A stretch of 64,000 bases of DNA from NCBI RefSeq assembly GCF_025370935.1, contig NC_133477.1:18566048-18630047 (forward strand), in the 5' to 3' direction. Made by a program: the position numbers and the translations under genes. Of this stretch, positions 41,133 through 53,228 are shown piece by piece. Under the pieces are notes generated by a model. The model was not told the DNA's origin. It searched no databases and saw only the letters and a program-made list of their open reading frames with translations. Source of the DNA: Choristoneura fumiferana. Taxonomy: Eukaryota; Arthropoda; Insecta; Lepidoptera; Tortricidae. Each line of letters starts with the position of its first letter. Positions within the stretch are counted from its first letter, which is position 1.

Positions 41133-41692
41133 TAGGGCTATATCTCACCAGACACCACGGCGGCGCAACCAGTCGCGCAGCCGTGGTGTCTAGCTACCAA
41201 ACTAGCTTCCGAACCGAGCCACCAAAAGAGACACCAGCTTCACCGCAGTCTCAAAATGGACGCCGATGAGATAGTTATGCTGATGCTGTACGTACGAAGA
41301 ATTAGATTCGCTGGTAGCGCGACTGGCAGCCGAGTGAGTGAGATAGCATACAGCGCCATATTAATTAGCGGTGGCGCAACCAACGTGGCGGCGCAGCCTG
41401 TAATGTTGCATACACGCGTCTATGCTAGTTACCCTGCCTAATCCGTTGAAAGAAGAAAGAAAGAAAGAAAATACATTTATTTAACGCCATAAAAAACAAA
41501 CATAGGAACAAACATAGAACAAATAAAGACATACATGACGCTAAACAGGTCCCCACTCAGCATAATGCCACGGCAAGCCGTGGCGCTGATTTGCGCAACG
41601 GGACGTTGCGTGGACGCCAGCTGAGATACCCTCCATATAGAGCTGCATACATTTCGTTGGTGGCGATGGTGTCCCGGTGAGATATAGCCCTA
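41133..41692. mobile_element. 560-bp inverted-repeat transposon, possibly Harbinger-like
   Basis: Perfect 17-bp ends TAGGGCTATATCTCACC (41133-41149) and complement (41676-41692). A 61-codon ORF at 41256-41441 starts MDADEIVMLMLYVRRI, which resembles the N-terminus of PIF/Harbinger transposases as I remember them; the rest is lost. An AAAG run lies near 41447-41469. Confidence 0.55.
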
Positions 41693-42089
41693 AGATGGAG
41701 GACCACAGAACGTAGTATATCGAGATAGACCTTAAAAGTTTACCTAGCTTGCGTGTAAAAAGTTTGATCCACGGTCAAAGTTTTGTTTGACCTAAATGCG
41801 CGATGCGCTTTGAAAAAACCGCCGCTCGTGCCGCGCACCTTTAAATCGGTACAAGTGCGGTCTTGATTTCCTATCACTAAATCTCGCTCGAGATGTCATC
41901 GTAGATACGAAAATTTTGACACGCTAGGTTCTCATACAGTTTGAAGCGGTCTTTTCGTCTATCTCGATATAACGTCTGTGTGGAGGACGCTTGCATAATA
42001 AATGTTTTACTGTAGATTTGTAGTGATCAGGAAAGCAGACGCAGGCAGGGAATTCCACTCTTCAGCTGGTCACAGGTTACATAATATTC

Positions 42090-42300
42090 ATCATCATCAT
42101 CATCATATCAGCCGTAGGACGTCCACTGTGGGACATAGGATTACCCCATAGATCTCCAGTTTCTTCGGTTGGAAGCGGCTCGCATCCACGGTGAACCTGC
42201 GACTTTAACCAAGTTATCCGTCCTTTTCGTTGGAGGACATCCTACGCTGCGCTTGCCGATCCGCGGTCTCCATTCGAGAACTACTTTTCGCTTTGTAATA
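42090..42300 (-). pseudogene. RTE-like C-terminus and 3' tail
   Basis: - strand reads LEWRPRIGKRSVGCPPTK, the RTE terminal motif. (CAT)n at 42091-42106, then GCCGTAGGACGTCCACTG. Confidence 0.75.
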
Positions 42301-42317
42301 AATTTGATACTTGCGAT

Positions 42318-42341
42318 TGACACACACACACACACACACAC
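42318..42341. repeat. (CA)n microsatellite
   Basis: About twelve uninterrupted CA units. Confidence 0.9.
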
Positions 42342-42344
42342 AAC

Positions 42345-43086
42345 GTAGGTACTCGCCGCACAACTTGTTCATTTAGCTGCCTAATTTTTAATTTACCCAT
42401 TTTTGATAAAATTTAGTGATTTCATCAAATCAATTGTTTGTACCCCGAATCAGGTTTCCACGTGACAGGCTTAGCCTAGTGTGTAACCAACGGAAACCCT
42501 TCACCATTTTTTTTTGACAGTTGCTATATTCATCTAACAGCAGGCCAAAGAGTAACTATAGCAGCCGGCTCAACGCCAGAGTAGTTGATAGCACATTTGG
42601 CGCGCATATCCAAGAGATTCGGCTTTGATTCCCAAATTTCCGGTGCACTCAAGAAAACTTTTTTCGTTTTTAAAAATACCCAGTAGATTTTACAACAGGT
42701 ACGTAAAACGCGGCATTTCCATTTCGCCCTGATTTCATTTTGACTAGCATACATTTGGGATTGGATACAATCTCTGTTAGATGTATATAGCAACTGTCAA
42801 TCGCATGTATCAAATTTATTACATCAGTAAGTTTCTCCAGGTTCTCGAGATACAGGTTCAGCCTAGTTTGAGGAACGCCAGATATTTCTTTGTTGTATAA
42901 TTGATGTCTGATGTTTTAAGCGAATAAATTATTATTATTTATTTATTATTTATAAAGTATACCTACTGATGACGGTGCTGGCAGAAAATCAGCGCTGGGG
43001 TGTTGCCATAAACGCTTCAGCCTTGCTGAGCCAGTATACAATTTATAACCGCAATGACACACTTTCTCTTTATCCTTCGTGTTGTC
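42345..43086. other. No gene recognised
   Basis: AATAAATTATTATTATTTAT at about 42923 may be a non-LTR tail. Nothing else assignable. Confidence 0.3.
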
Positions 43087-43280
43087 TATGTTTTTTTTTT
43101 ATTCGACTGGATGGCAAACGAGCAAGTGGGTCTCCTGATGGTAAGAGATCACTACCGCCCATAAACATTTGCAACACCAGGGGTATTGGAGATATGTTGC
43201 CAACGTAGAGGCCTAAGATGGAATACCTCAAGTGCCAGTAATTTCACCGGCTGTCTTACTCTCCACGCCGAAACACAAGA
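43087..43280 (-). mobile_element. Non-LTR 3' end fragment
   Basis: Starts with poly-T, ATTCGACTGGATGGCAAACG and AGCAAGTGGGTCTCCTGATG. Reverse of 10640-10910. Confidence 0.7.
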
Positions 43281-43307
43281 TGTAATAATATTGTTGTGAC
43301 TAGTGTA

Positions 43308-43366
43308 GCCCTCTCATTCTGATAGAAGGCCTGTGCCCAGCACTGGGACGTGTATGGGCTGGGATG
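43308..43366 (+). mobile_element. SINE 3' end fragment
   Basis: GAAGGCCTGTGCCCAGCACT then GGGACGTGTATGGGCTGGGA. Confidence 0.65.
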
Positions 43367-43897
43367 TGCCTGTGTGGCTGTGAATACATGTGTTTTTTTC
43401 TTTCTTTACTTACTTAAAAAACTTACTTTTGTGAAAATTACCCCATTATTTCTGACGTAAGCAATAAATTCGACCGTTAACCCTAGCACAAAGCAAACCC
43501 CTAATATTTACGTGTCTTAAAACACACAAAAGCACAAAACGCGTCGGCCATAAAAACCAACAATTACGATTGTAGCAAAAGAAAATACTAATAAAATCAG
43601 TTATTTCCACCCCGATTGTTGCCCATAAAATTGGGGCAAGCTACATGCGAAGGCTTTTATGGGGCACGTTTATAGAGGGGTAAGGGTATATTGTGTTTGA
43701 TGGGGTATATTAACATAATATTGATGGCGGTTAGCTGTAGCCAGCCTTGGTGGTAATTGCTTTCTTGGGGCGTTTCCACTGGATGAGAGGGTTTTGGCAA
43801 ATCGTCGATGACACTGCAATGCCCCGTAACCAATAATGGCTAATGCTATGAAACCTACAAAAGTAGCAAATTCAAGATTTCGCGGTTAGTATAACAT

Positions 43898-44189
43898 GAT
43901 CCCAGCCTACGTCCCTCTGCCGAGCACAGGCCTCCTTTCCGAATGAGATGCTTTGCGCCGTAGTTCCCACGCCAGTCCCAGTGCGGATTGGGAACTTAAC
44001 ACACCAAGGAATTGCTTTCCAGGTTTACGCAGGTTTCCTCACGATGTTCTCCTTCACCGCAAAGCTCGTGGTAAACTTCAAATGTAATTTCGCAAATGAA
44101 TTTCGAAAAACTCAGAGTTGCAAGCCGGGGTTTGTACCCACGATCCTCTGCTTGAGAGGCCACAGGTTAAACCTTTAGGCCACCACGAC
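43898..44189 (-). mobile_element. tRNA-derived SINE, diverged
   Basis: Same structure as 21434-21742 with more substitutions; head end is CCACCACGACTTC, B-box complement GGGGTTTGTACCC. Confidence 0.8.
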
Positions 44190-44325
44190 TTCAGTTTTAC
44201 GAGTACAACGTGTTAATTAAATAACTTAAAACCTGAGAGTACTCAGAATCGAGAGTAGCATCGATTACACTATGTTTTCAACCAGGTTGTGTTTGTGTTT
44301 TTAATTCCCTTTTTACTGTGCCGTC

Positions 44326-44683
44326 TAAAGGTGGGTACTGACCAACGTTACGAGGTGTAATGTAACATGTTGCACAGCGAGCATTCGTGCAGTCAGTACT
44401 TAGTGTTACGGGGAAACCAGCGAGCAACGAGCCGCTCGTTGCTCGCTTTGAGTGCTCCACCCGGCTGTCGGTTTTTTGGCGAATCCTTTGACTGTTACGC
44501 GGTTCAGTCAGTACGCTGTAACAAGTCAGCCATCTTTACTGAGAGTGGCTGGCGAATACGGAGCACAAGTTCTGACGAGCAACATTACGCAGATTTTGAG
44601 AACACAGCGAACATGCTCAATGCGTAACATGCTCGATGCGAATGTACATTTCACCTCGTAACGTTGGTCAGTACCCAGCTTAA
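44326..44683. mobile_element. Inverted-repeat transposon with perfect 25-bp arms
   Basis: 44333-44357 (GGGTACTGACCAACGTTACG...) is the exact reverse complement of 44652-44676. The interior carries an inner hairpin GCGAGCAACGAG/CTCGTTGCTCGC at 44420-44446. The ORFs here are chance. Confidence 0.8.
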
Positions 44684-44855
44684 AAGTTACGAATGAAATG
44701 CGGCAATTGAATGTTTCAGCGAGGTTGCAAACTAGTTAGACAATGTAATACTGGACGTTTTGCCGTCCGTTTGATGGGTAACACTTTTTTACAGCACGGA
44801 AAATACCGACCCTGTTTTTACCCGACTGCCCGAAGGAGGGTTATGTTTTTCGAGC

Positions 44856-44917
44856 GTATGTATGTATGTATGTATGTATGTATGTATGTATGTATGTATG
44901 TATGTATGTATGTATGT
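44856..44917. repeat. (TATG)n microsatellite
   Basis: About 15 TATG units. A dispersed GTCCATTT...GGCTGGACGG repeat follows. Confidence 0.92.
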
Positions 44918-45197
44918 CCATTTCTTTGGTCCTCGCTGCAGCCTAAACGGCTGGACGGATTGTAACATATAAGGTATCATTGGATTCGGCATAACTGTCG
45001 GAGTGACATAGGGTATATAATATTTCAATATGGCGTCTGCGAAAAAAAATATATTTTGTATTGTAATAATATGAGAATCAAATGAAAGCTAATAATTAGC
45101 CCATTCTAAATATATATGGGTTATAATACTTTTAATCTACTATTTTCACAGAAATATCAAAAAAGTATAAAATAAAAAACATTAAATTTAAAAAATC

Positions 45198-45374
45198 AAA
45201 AAACCCGACTGCCTTAAAAACTAAAAGGAAGAAAATAACCCTTCAAATCGTAACCAGTTCAAAAAATCTTGGTAATGGGTCCCGACTCTTGAACCTTAAA
45301 TGAGCTTCTTGACAGAGTTCTAGACCACTAGACTTATTTTCTTCCTTTTTGTTTTTAAGGCAGTCGGGTTTTTT
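45198..45374. mobile_element. MITE, AAAACCCGACTGCC family, copy 2
   Basis: Arms of about 40 bp: AAACCCGACTGCCTTAAAAA against TTTTTAAGGCAGTCGGGTTT. A half arm remains near 51500-51522. Confidence 0.8.
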
Positions 45375-45779
45375 TTTTGTGTACTTACTTGCCCATAGAA
45401 AAGAAAGAAAAAATACTTAGGTCAATAATTATATTACAGTACAAACAACACATATTATCACCGACTTTTAGGCCTCCTCTTGGTACGAATTTGTACATCT
45501 GCCGTATCGCATCAAACAGTGGAGAAGGACACTGCATGACAGAGCATTGAGATGGCCAAGTAAGCCGCCAAGTCTCTGTATAAAAAACGATTGCGATTCT
45601 CCTAATATTGCTGTTACTCAGGCCCAATATGATTGAGTGGAGTTTTAGGAATGTCTTACAGAACTAATATTTATTCGCGGGTTCTCTAATCTTCGCCGAA
45701 AATATTTTTCCCAAATTTTTTTTTTAAACTATAAGTACTTCAGGATTGTTATAAAACTAGCCTAAAGGGATTTCTCAAA

Positions 45780-45892
45780 GGGCCGGCAACACATCCGTAA
45801 CTCAGCTTATATATGTCCACGGCCGCGGTGATTACTTTTCATCAGGTGACCGGCTCTTTGACGCCCTATTATATCAAAAAAAATGTCCGCGG
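45780..45892 (+). mobile_element. Jockey/CR1-like 3' end
   Basis: GGGCCGGCAACACATCCGTA, CATCAGGTGACCGGCTCTTT and a final ATATCAAAAAAAA. Confidence 0.55.
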
Positions 45893-45999
45893 TCAATTTA
45901 TCGTTAAAATTGCGACGTCACGTAAGACAGGGCGTTAATAAAAGTGGCAAAACGCCCGTCACGCCCATTTTTCAGGCCTAACGTGATCAAGACCGATGA

Positions 46000-46640
46000 C
46001 AGGATTAACACTGTCGCTCGTGCACGCAGCGTACACTGTATTTACACGTAAATACAGAATACGTGTCTAAAAGCTTCTATTTATAACTAGTGTTTACCTG
46101 GGGCTTCGCACGCGTAATAGTAGATTGATAAACAAGGGTTGTAAGTGATCAATTACACCCAAGATATATTAGGCGCACGAGCGAGCAAAGCGAGCAGGTG
46201 CTTATAGTTCGAAGGTGTAATTGATCAATTACACACGAGTTGAACACTACTTTTCATCACGAATGCAAGGAAATAATGAAAAACCGTTATAAATGTATAC
46301 GCAATTTGTAACAGAGCGGAAGAAAATTTATCGTGCCAAAACGTCTTTTGTTTTTCTTTTTATGGCCTCGCGCTTTTTTGGCTTTGGCACATTCAGGCAG
46401 CACTGGCCAGCAGCATTATGCCAGCATGGAGGTTTGGAGGTAAGTATTACGCATTACAATCTACTTGTTTACCAGTTCGTGAATACAAAGGAGCACCATT
46501 CGATTTTTAAATTTACTTACACCCCTAAAGATGTAAATCGAATTTATAACACGAATTTCAAGTTAAATCCTACTTTCAGAGCTTAAGTGATGAAAAACAA
46601 TAAAAACAGCATTTGAGTTGAAATTTTATTCAATTTCACT
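46000..46640. other. No gene recognised
   Basis: A fragment of the CTAGC...ATTAGT repeat at 46085-46120 and a small inverted repeat with GTGTAATTGATCAATTACAC near 46205. The ORF at 46293-46586 has no recognisable domain. Confidence 0.35.
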
Positions 46641-46643
46641 AAA

Positions 46644-46997
46644 TACGGTATTTGACAACTCCTGATTTTGCCATATCTTAATATTATTATGAAAATATAG
46701 ATATACAGATAGTGTTTAGCGAAAAGAAAATTTAAATCGGTTGAAAATTGGATTAATAGTGATTTTTGGAAAAATCTATATACCTGTCTCTTTCTCAAAC
46801 GCTTTTCTCTATGCAGCAAGTTTGGCGGTACTGGCGTGTGACGTCACATGCCAGTATGTCTTTCCCTGTCTAATCTTGAATTTCAAACCTGTATAACTTT
46901 GTTATTTGTAAAGCTAGCTTAAAAATTGTTTTTCAATTCGATATCAGGCGTTGTGTAGTTATAATTTATAAAACATACAAAATAGTCAAATACCGTA
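46644..46997. mobile_element. TACGGTATTTGAC MITE, copy 1
   Basis: 354 bp, inverted ends TACGGTATTTGAC and GTCAAATACCGTA. TA at both ends could be the target site of a Tc1/mariner-type element. Interior carries TGACGTCA within GTGTGACGTCACATGCC. Copies at 49811-50166 and 61868-62228. Confidence 0.82.
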
Positions 46998-47033
46998 TTC
47001 TCATGGGAACTGTATCACAATCCCGTGAAAATA

Positions 47034-47127
47034 TCCAGTGTGGATGGGAACTTCACGCATACCATTGACTTGAACCCAAGATCCTCTGCTTGAGAGGTCG
47101 TAGATTAAACCACTAGGCCACGACTTC
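47034..47127 (-). mobile_element. SINE head fragment
   Basis: TTGAACCCAAGATCCTCTGC, TTGAGAGG and CACTAGGCCACGACTTCG. Confidence 0.6.
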
Positions 47128-47264
47128 GAAATAATATGAAATAGAACAAAGAAACATGAAGACCAACCGGCCTAACTGATTCAGCCCAAATGTATACAGT
47201 TTCACGAAAGTAAAGAAACTAAATGAATAAAACGACAACTTCCGCCAAACAGTAAATTTCTCTA

Positions 47265-47395
47265 AAGGTGGTTTTCCACCGGCGCGGCGAAGCGAGATAG
47301 GCTGGGTCAGACGATAATTGAAATTTCTTAGGCAACATTTCAATCCTCTTTCTTGTGTTGTCTTGTTTGTCTTTGGTGGAAAAGGTATATATTGG
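47265..47395. mobile_element. Decayed relative of the 25452-25682 MITE
   Basis: GGTGGTTTTCCACCGGCGCG on the left, TTTGGTGGAAAAGGTA on the right. Confidence 0.55.
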
Positions 47396-47399
47396 CGAG

Positions 47400-47981
47400 G
47401 AGTTCTTTCATAGCCTCCTGAGTCCTGATTTTTTTTAACAAACTTAGCGCTTAAGACCTAGACGTGGTTGACCTGCTTTGTTATTTTGGATATTGTTTCA
47501 AAATTCTTAGAATTCTTTATCCAATTAACAATTTGTACTTTATAAAGTACATTAGTACGTTATTCTTAGTGTTAATAAGTCCTTTATAAAGTACGCAAGG
47601 GCTCAGGAGGATAGACCAATATAATTAACTGTTTTACTGTGTACAGAGAGCGCTTTTAACTCTGCAACGTTTGATTTTTTTTTTAATTTGAATTTGATTC
47701 TCAGTGTCATCGTGGTAACTTTGGTGATAAATATTTTTTGTTGGAAATGGATTGACGCTATTTCAATTCTCGCCTCGCTATGCCTCGCTGGGTGGAAAAG
47801 TACCCTTAGTCTTACTCAAATTTACATCGCGGAACCAGTCAATAATTTAACTTTATTTAAGTTCAAATTCGCTCATTTTCAGCAGAATTAAATTAGTAAC
47901 GGCTGAACATTTACGAAGTTGAAAAACGACAAATTTTCAGTTAGGAAACAATTGCTCTGCATAATTTTCGTTCAATTTCTT
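47400..47981. other. No gene recognised
   Basis: AT-rich. Another half arm TCTCGCCTCGCTATGCCTCG at about 47767. Confidence 0.35.
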
Positions 47982-48165
47982 CACGATTAAAAGTTAACTT
48001 GAAATTCTTTTCCTTGTGTTTCTGGAGGAATTAATTACAACACAATTCATTTATTTTAATAAATTACTAAAACACTCATTTAAACTACCTAGTCTAACAC
48101 AACTTAAAATAAAATAAGTACTGATTTGATTTGTAATTGGGTGACAATTTTATTTAATTTGACAA

Positions 48166-48275
48166 ATTCGATAATTGAAGTTCGTATCGTACCGTCCCAC
48201 TGACGCTTATTTTATTTAACACGAGAGTGAGAGGGACGGTTCGATACGAACTTCGATATTCGAATTTCGTGGTCC
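48166..48275. mobile_element. GCAGGGCTACTACGAAA-family MITE, left-arm copy
   Basis: GAAGTTCGTATCGTACCGTC and GACGGTTCGATACGAACTTC as arms. The right-arm twin is at 63705-63815. Confidence 0.7.
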
Positions 48276-49810
48276 CGCTAACGTTTTCCACGATTTCCTA
48301 CGTGAGAAGTGACAGTGATAGCAAACACTGTAATATTTATTTTTTATTAGCCTTTTAAAGTATCGCACTGCTCGGTAAATGCCTCCCCTTTTTCCCCCCA
48401 CTCGTTCCTATTGAGAGCATGCTCCTGCCACTACTTGATTATGCATCCAAATTGTCCTGCCATCTCCTCTTCGGTCTGCTTCAGATTCCATGACCATCTC
48501 ACGGAAGCCAATGGGCAGTGATTTAGGCCCATCGTTATTTCCCATATAATGAACAAAATAAAGAAATACAACATCGTTAAAATAAAACTTTAGTAACTTC
48601 TTTATTTTAATATTATATTGTTGTTTATTCTTTTTTCTTTTTTATTTTACTTTTTTTCTTTTTTTTAATATATTTCAATTATGCTTTTTATGTAATGTGC
48701 GAGGTCCGAATATAATATTTCTTTCTTTCTTTCTTTCTAAACGATCTAGTGCCAGCCTTAATAAAGTTAAGCAATAAACCATTCCGAAGACTAGTAGAGA
48801 CCAAAACTTTAACAAAAGCCACGTAATTAATGCCCCCGCGGAATTCAGTTAACGCAGAAATTGAAAGAAAGACTAATTTCCCAAGTTCAGGACGCATTGT
48901 CAAGTTTTCTGTTCAATTTCTGTTAACAATGCGTGGAGTTTTTATTCCTTGGTTATTAAATTTCACAATAGAACGGAATTAACTTTTGGCTGCGGTTAAT
49001 TTTACTAAGGTTTACTTAAACGACTACTTTTTATGAGGTCGTGTTTGGGCTAAGTAAATCATTTCTCATCATCATTATCATCATCACCAAAACTTGTCCG
49101 TTCCTGAACATAAACCTGGGAAATATGATAGATAGATAGAAGATTATATAGACGAATGAGGGCTATCGTTTTTTATCTCACTAAATGGCGCACTGTTGCG
49201 TGAGGTTTTTAAGTATGGCTTTCAAAGTCTGTTATTACGGGCGTGAAAACAAAGTTTAGATTAAAATCATATTTAATACACCTTAAAACCGTAGCATAAA
49301 AATATCGAGCATGCCACAGTGTTGCATAGTCCCCGTTTTGTTCGGAAAAAAGGGAAGATAAAGGTTTCCGAAAGACAAAACTGTCTCAAAACACAGACAT
49401 TCATTGGCCCGGAACGCATATTTGCCATAATTAATTTCAGATATTGTAAAATATTCACAAAATTATTCTAATTATAAATAAATCGCGTAGCTCACCCAAA
49501 AACTATGAGATTTGACATTTCGGAGACCTCACGCTACACTAGCGCCTCTAGTGGTGAAATCATACGTGATAGCCCTCATTGTCTAATGAAAAATAAGGAA
49601 GAGTGATTAAGGGATGCATTCCTTCTCTTTCTAGAAAAATAAAATTCAGTGCAGACTTTCTAACTTAACTTAACTTAAAACGTCCATAATCTTTGTATTT
49701 TTTTTAAATATAGAAAAAATGACGCACAACTCGGTTTACCAAACAATTATGTAACTAAAAAAAATAACTAACGGTTTTTTTTTCAGATTGCCGTTGCTGC
49801 CGCCGGGGGA

Positions 49811-50166
49811 TACGGTATTTGACAACTCCTTAATTTGCCATATCTTAATATTATTCTGAAAATATAGATATACAGATAGTGTTTAGCGAAGAGAAAATTT
49901 AAATCGATTGAAAATTGGATTTATAGTGATTTTTTGAAAAATGTGTATACCTGTCTCTTTCTCAAACGCTTTTCTCTATGCAACAAGTATGGCGGTACTG
50001 GCGTGTGACGTCACATGCCAGTATGCCTTTCTCTTTCTAATCTTGAATTTCAAACTTTTATAACTTTGTTATTTGTCAAGGTAGCTTAAAAATTGTTTCT
50101 CTATGCGGTAACAGGCATTGTGAATTTTTAATTTATAAAACATATACAAAACAGTCAAATACCGTA
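49811..50166. mobile_element. TACGGTATTTGAC MITE, copy 2 (left arm)
   Basis: 356 bp, same ends and TGACGTCA core as copy 1. Confidence 0.85.
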
Positions 50167-50956
50167 TTGCTAGAGTTGCGGGAAACTGGTAGACATCGGC
50201 AACCTGTCATCGTGTAGTTTCACAGTGTATTGGTCAATACTGTAATTGTGAAATGTTTTTTAATAAATCGTGACATTCAATGCCTGTAAATCTTTGGTCA
50301 TAAGTGGTCGTCTTCCAGCTGATGATGACGATACTTTTGATCAAAGACCTGGCTTAACGGCGTCTCAGGAGGCGCTTATATCTTGCAATATACTGCGATA
50401 GGCTGAAGATGAAATTTATTCAAATTAGTCTTTTTTTTTTCAAGTCTTAAAACTCATAATGCGAGATTAGGGGCTGTGTATTATCATTTCTTCCAAACTC
50501 GGAAACTTTTTATAATCTCAAACGAGTTTTGTTGGGTTGTTTGTGAATGTGACACTGGCGACCCTTCCCTGGTTATGCCAGTTATTATGCTTAAAAGGAT
50601 AGATAGGATTTATGTATAATTTGAAGATTTTCGTTATTTATAAATAACAACATAATATACTATTTATTACTACTTACAAGTTCGGTTTTCTTAAACATTT
50701 CTTCGGCATACATTTGAGCAAAATTACAGCTTTATAGCACTGAGCAAAGCCACGGACGGACGTGCAGACAGACATGGCATAGCATAGCATAGCATGACAT
50801 AGGGTTCCGTTTTTATCATTTTAGCTACCTACGGAATCCTAAAAACAAATGTAGCTCAGTTATGCTAATAGAATCGTTAATTATGTGACAGGTGTGCGCA
50901 AAAATAAGCGCCTACTGAGAAGAGCCCGCAATGCTGTGCAACTCTGTGATGAGTAT

Positions 50957-51236
50957 AAATATGCGTATCGTAAGAATCTACAGCCTTAACGTCTGCTGGG
51001 CAGATCATTAACCTGGGATTGGAACTTCGCAACCATTGAATCGCTTCGCAGGTTTGTGCAGGTTTCCTCACGATGTTTCCTTCACGCAAGTCGTGGTAAA
51101 TTTCAAATGTATTCTGAATTTCGAAAAACTCAGACGTGCGAGCCGGGGTTCGCCCACGACCTCTGCTGAGAGGCGATAGGTCAAACACTAGGCCACCACG
51201 GCTTTTTAAATATGCTTACGGTAAGAAAATCTACAG
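50957..51236 (-). mobile_element. SINE insertion with long target duplication, left arm only
   Basis: AAATATGCGTATCGTAAGAA... (50957-50983) is repeated with few changes at 51208-51236; the SINE is 50984-51207. The right arm has a single uninterrupted copy of the target near 61110-61135. The SINE shows many 1-3 base losses relative to other copies. Confidence 0.82.
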
Positions 51237-51593
51237 ATTAACCTTGGAACGAAAATTGAAACTTCACAATCCTTCTGCGTATAGCGATGGCTCACAGATA
51301 AAATAATACTGAGGTTTTCGCCTCCCTCCCGTGGGATCATACAGTTCGGCTGTCACTGTCACCCGTTAGCTTGTCTGTATTTTTCAGGGCAGTTGATAAA
51401 AGCCTTCGGAATAATTCCATTTTTTTAATTTTCTCAACACAGACAACTTAACAGAGTTGTACACCTATAAACGTGTTATTTCTTCTTCAGTTTTACTTCG
51501 TGTTTTTTAAGGCAGTCGGATTTTTTGATTATTAATTACAGTACCTATCTAACTTAAAATAATTAAATAATACTTTATAATATTGTAAATCTG

Positions 51594-51735
51594 TTTAAAA
51601 AAAATATACCTCGTTGAGTTTCTTGCCGGATTCTTCTCAACAGAGGTATTTCCGAACCGGTGGTAGATTTTTTTTGACATTCCTGTGCTTGTTATAGCCT
51701 AAATTGAATAAAGATATTTTGACTTTGACTTTGAA
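51594..51735 (+). mobile_element. Non-LTR 3' end with TTTGAC tail, copy 2
   Basis: Matches 2815-2952; CTTGCCGGATTCTTCTCAAC, then AATTGAATAAAGATATTTTG and TTTGACTTTGA. Confidence 0.65.
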
Positions 51736-51839
51736 ATAAAGTTAGGTACTTAAAACGAACACAAGAGACATACCTACTTCTTTAGTAAGGTTAAAGACTA
51801 TTCATGAGTTACCATGAAACCTTATCGAAGGAAAAGTCA

Positions 51840-52405
51840 TTAGGTACGATTTTTAGGGTCCCGGAGCCAAAACGGCAAAAACGGAACCCTTATAGTTTCG
51901 CCATGTCTGTCTGTCTTTCTGTCCGTCCGCGGCTTTGCTCAGGGACTATCAATGCTAGAAAGCTGTATTTTTGCACGGAAATGGTAGGTACAATTAAGAA
52001 ATCAAAAAACTTTTTTTTAGGGTACCTCCCATAGACGTAAAGTGGGGGTGTTTTTTTTTTCTCATCCAACCCTATAGAGTGGGGTATCGTTGGATAGGTC
52101 TCTTAAAACCAAATAAAAAATTTCATTAAAATCGAGCGTCCCGTCCCCCCCTCTAAAGTCTAAACCGGTGGGTGGAAAAATTCAGGAAGGTAGTAAATAT
52201 ATCAAACTTTCTAGGAAAACTATAACGGCTAAGTTTGCTTGAGAATTATTAGTAGTTTATGAGTAAATAGCAGCCTAAGGTATAAAATATACCTAAACTT
52301 GGAAGATTCCGTATAAAATAAGAAATCCTTAGAAAAATATTACTTAATTTTTCGTAATGGCTACGGAACCCTATTTTGGGCGTGTCCGACATGCTCTTGG
52401 CTGGT
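51840..52405 (+). repeat. Dispersed repeat, long copy
   Basis: GCCATGTCTGTCTGTCTTTC, CGCGGCTTTGCTCAGGGACT and GGCTACGGAACCCTATTTTG. The part from 52115 on recurs at 52805-53095; 52040-52200 is the inverse of 9125-9345. Confidence 0.65.
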
Positions 52406-52804
52406 TTTCTTCTTTATTAATGCGATGACACTATGACGTTTATAGTGAAATGTTTCATGAATAAAATTGACAATTACATTTTGAACCTAATTCCCCACTA
52501 GTGTACCTACATATACCAACGTACGAAACCTAATTCCAAAAGCACACCTCGACCACAAAGCAAAATCGATTAAAGTCCGGACTCCCATAGTAATTGAATA
52601 TTACTCGAACCCGGTACAGCTGTGAATGAATTACTGCAACTCGATTATTCGCGTACCGATCATTAGCAGCATCGGTTCGAATTACAAACGGCCAGTATTG
52701 TTTCAAATTTGTAACGGAGTTTTCGTTTTTATTTTTATGGTTTCCAAGACGATTTTTCGATTCAGTGATCTGTTTGCGAAACATTTAATTTTAAAGTGCA
52801 TATT

Positions 52805-53095
52805 TTCATAAAAATCGAGCGTCCCTCCCCCATCTAAAATCTAAACTGTTGGGTAAAATTTGAAAAATATAAAGTATGTAAAATTAAATTTACAAGGAAA
52901 ATTTTAACGGCTTAGATTGCTTGAGAATTATTATTAGTTTAAGAGTAAATAGCAGCAGTATAAATACACCTAAACTTGGAAGATTCCGTACACAATACGA
53001 AATTCTTAAAAAAAATATTACTTCATTCTTTCATAATGGCTATGGAACCCTATCTGGGGCTTGTCCGTCACACCTTGGCCGGTCTTTTAATATCA
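52805..53095 (+). repeat. Dispersed repeat, second copy
   Basis: AAAATCGAGCGTCCCTCCCC, GATTGCTTGAGAATTATTA and AAACTTGGAAGATTCCGTA follow the same order as in 52115-52405, about 690 bp earlier. Confidence 0.65.
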
Positions 53096-53228
53096 GAAAT
53101 GTGTCGCCACAAAACCAATACACATTTATTATTGTAATTGTGTGATATGTGGGTAGGTACAGTTAACTAACAAAGATATCGATACGGCCAATTTACAAAA
53201 TATACATGCACGAACTTAATTTTAACTC

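Larger units (their letters stand above)
47982..51249. repeat. Large inverted duplication, left arm
   Basis: Reverse complement of 61096-64000 along its length: 47982 matches 64000 and 51249 matches 61096. Arms differ by substitutions, a shorter T-rich tract and one SINE. The encoded short ORFs (for example 49273-49458) reappear in the other arm (62585-62770) with one residue changed. Confidence 0.93.
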
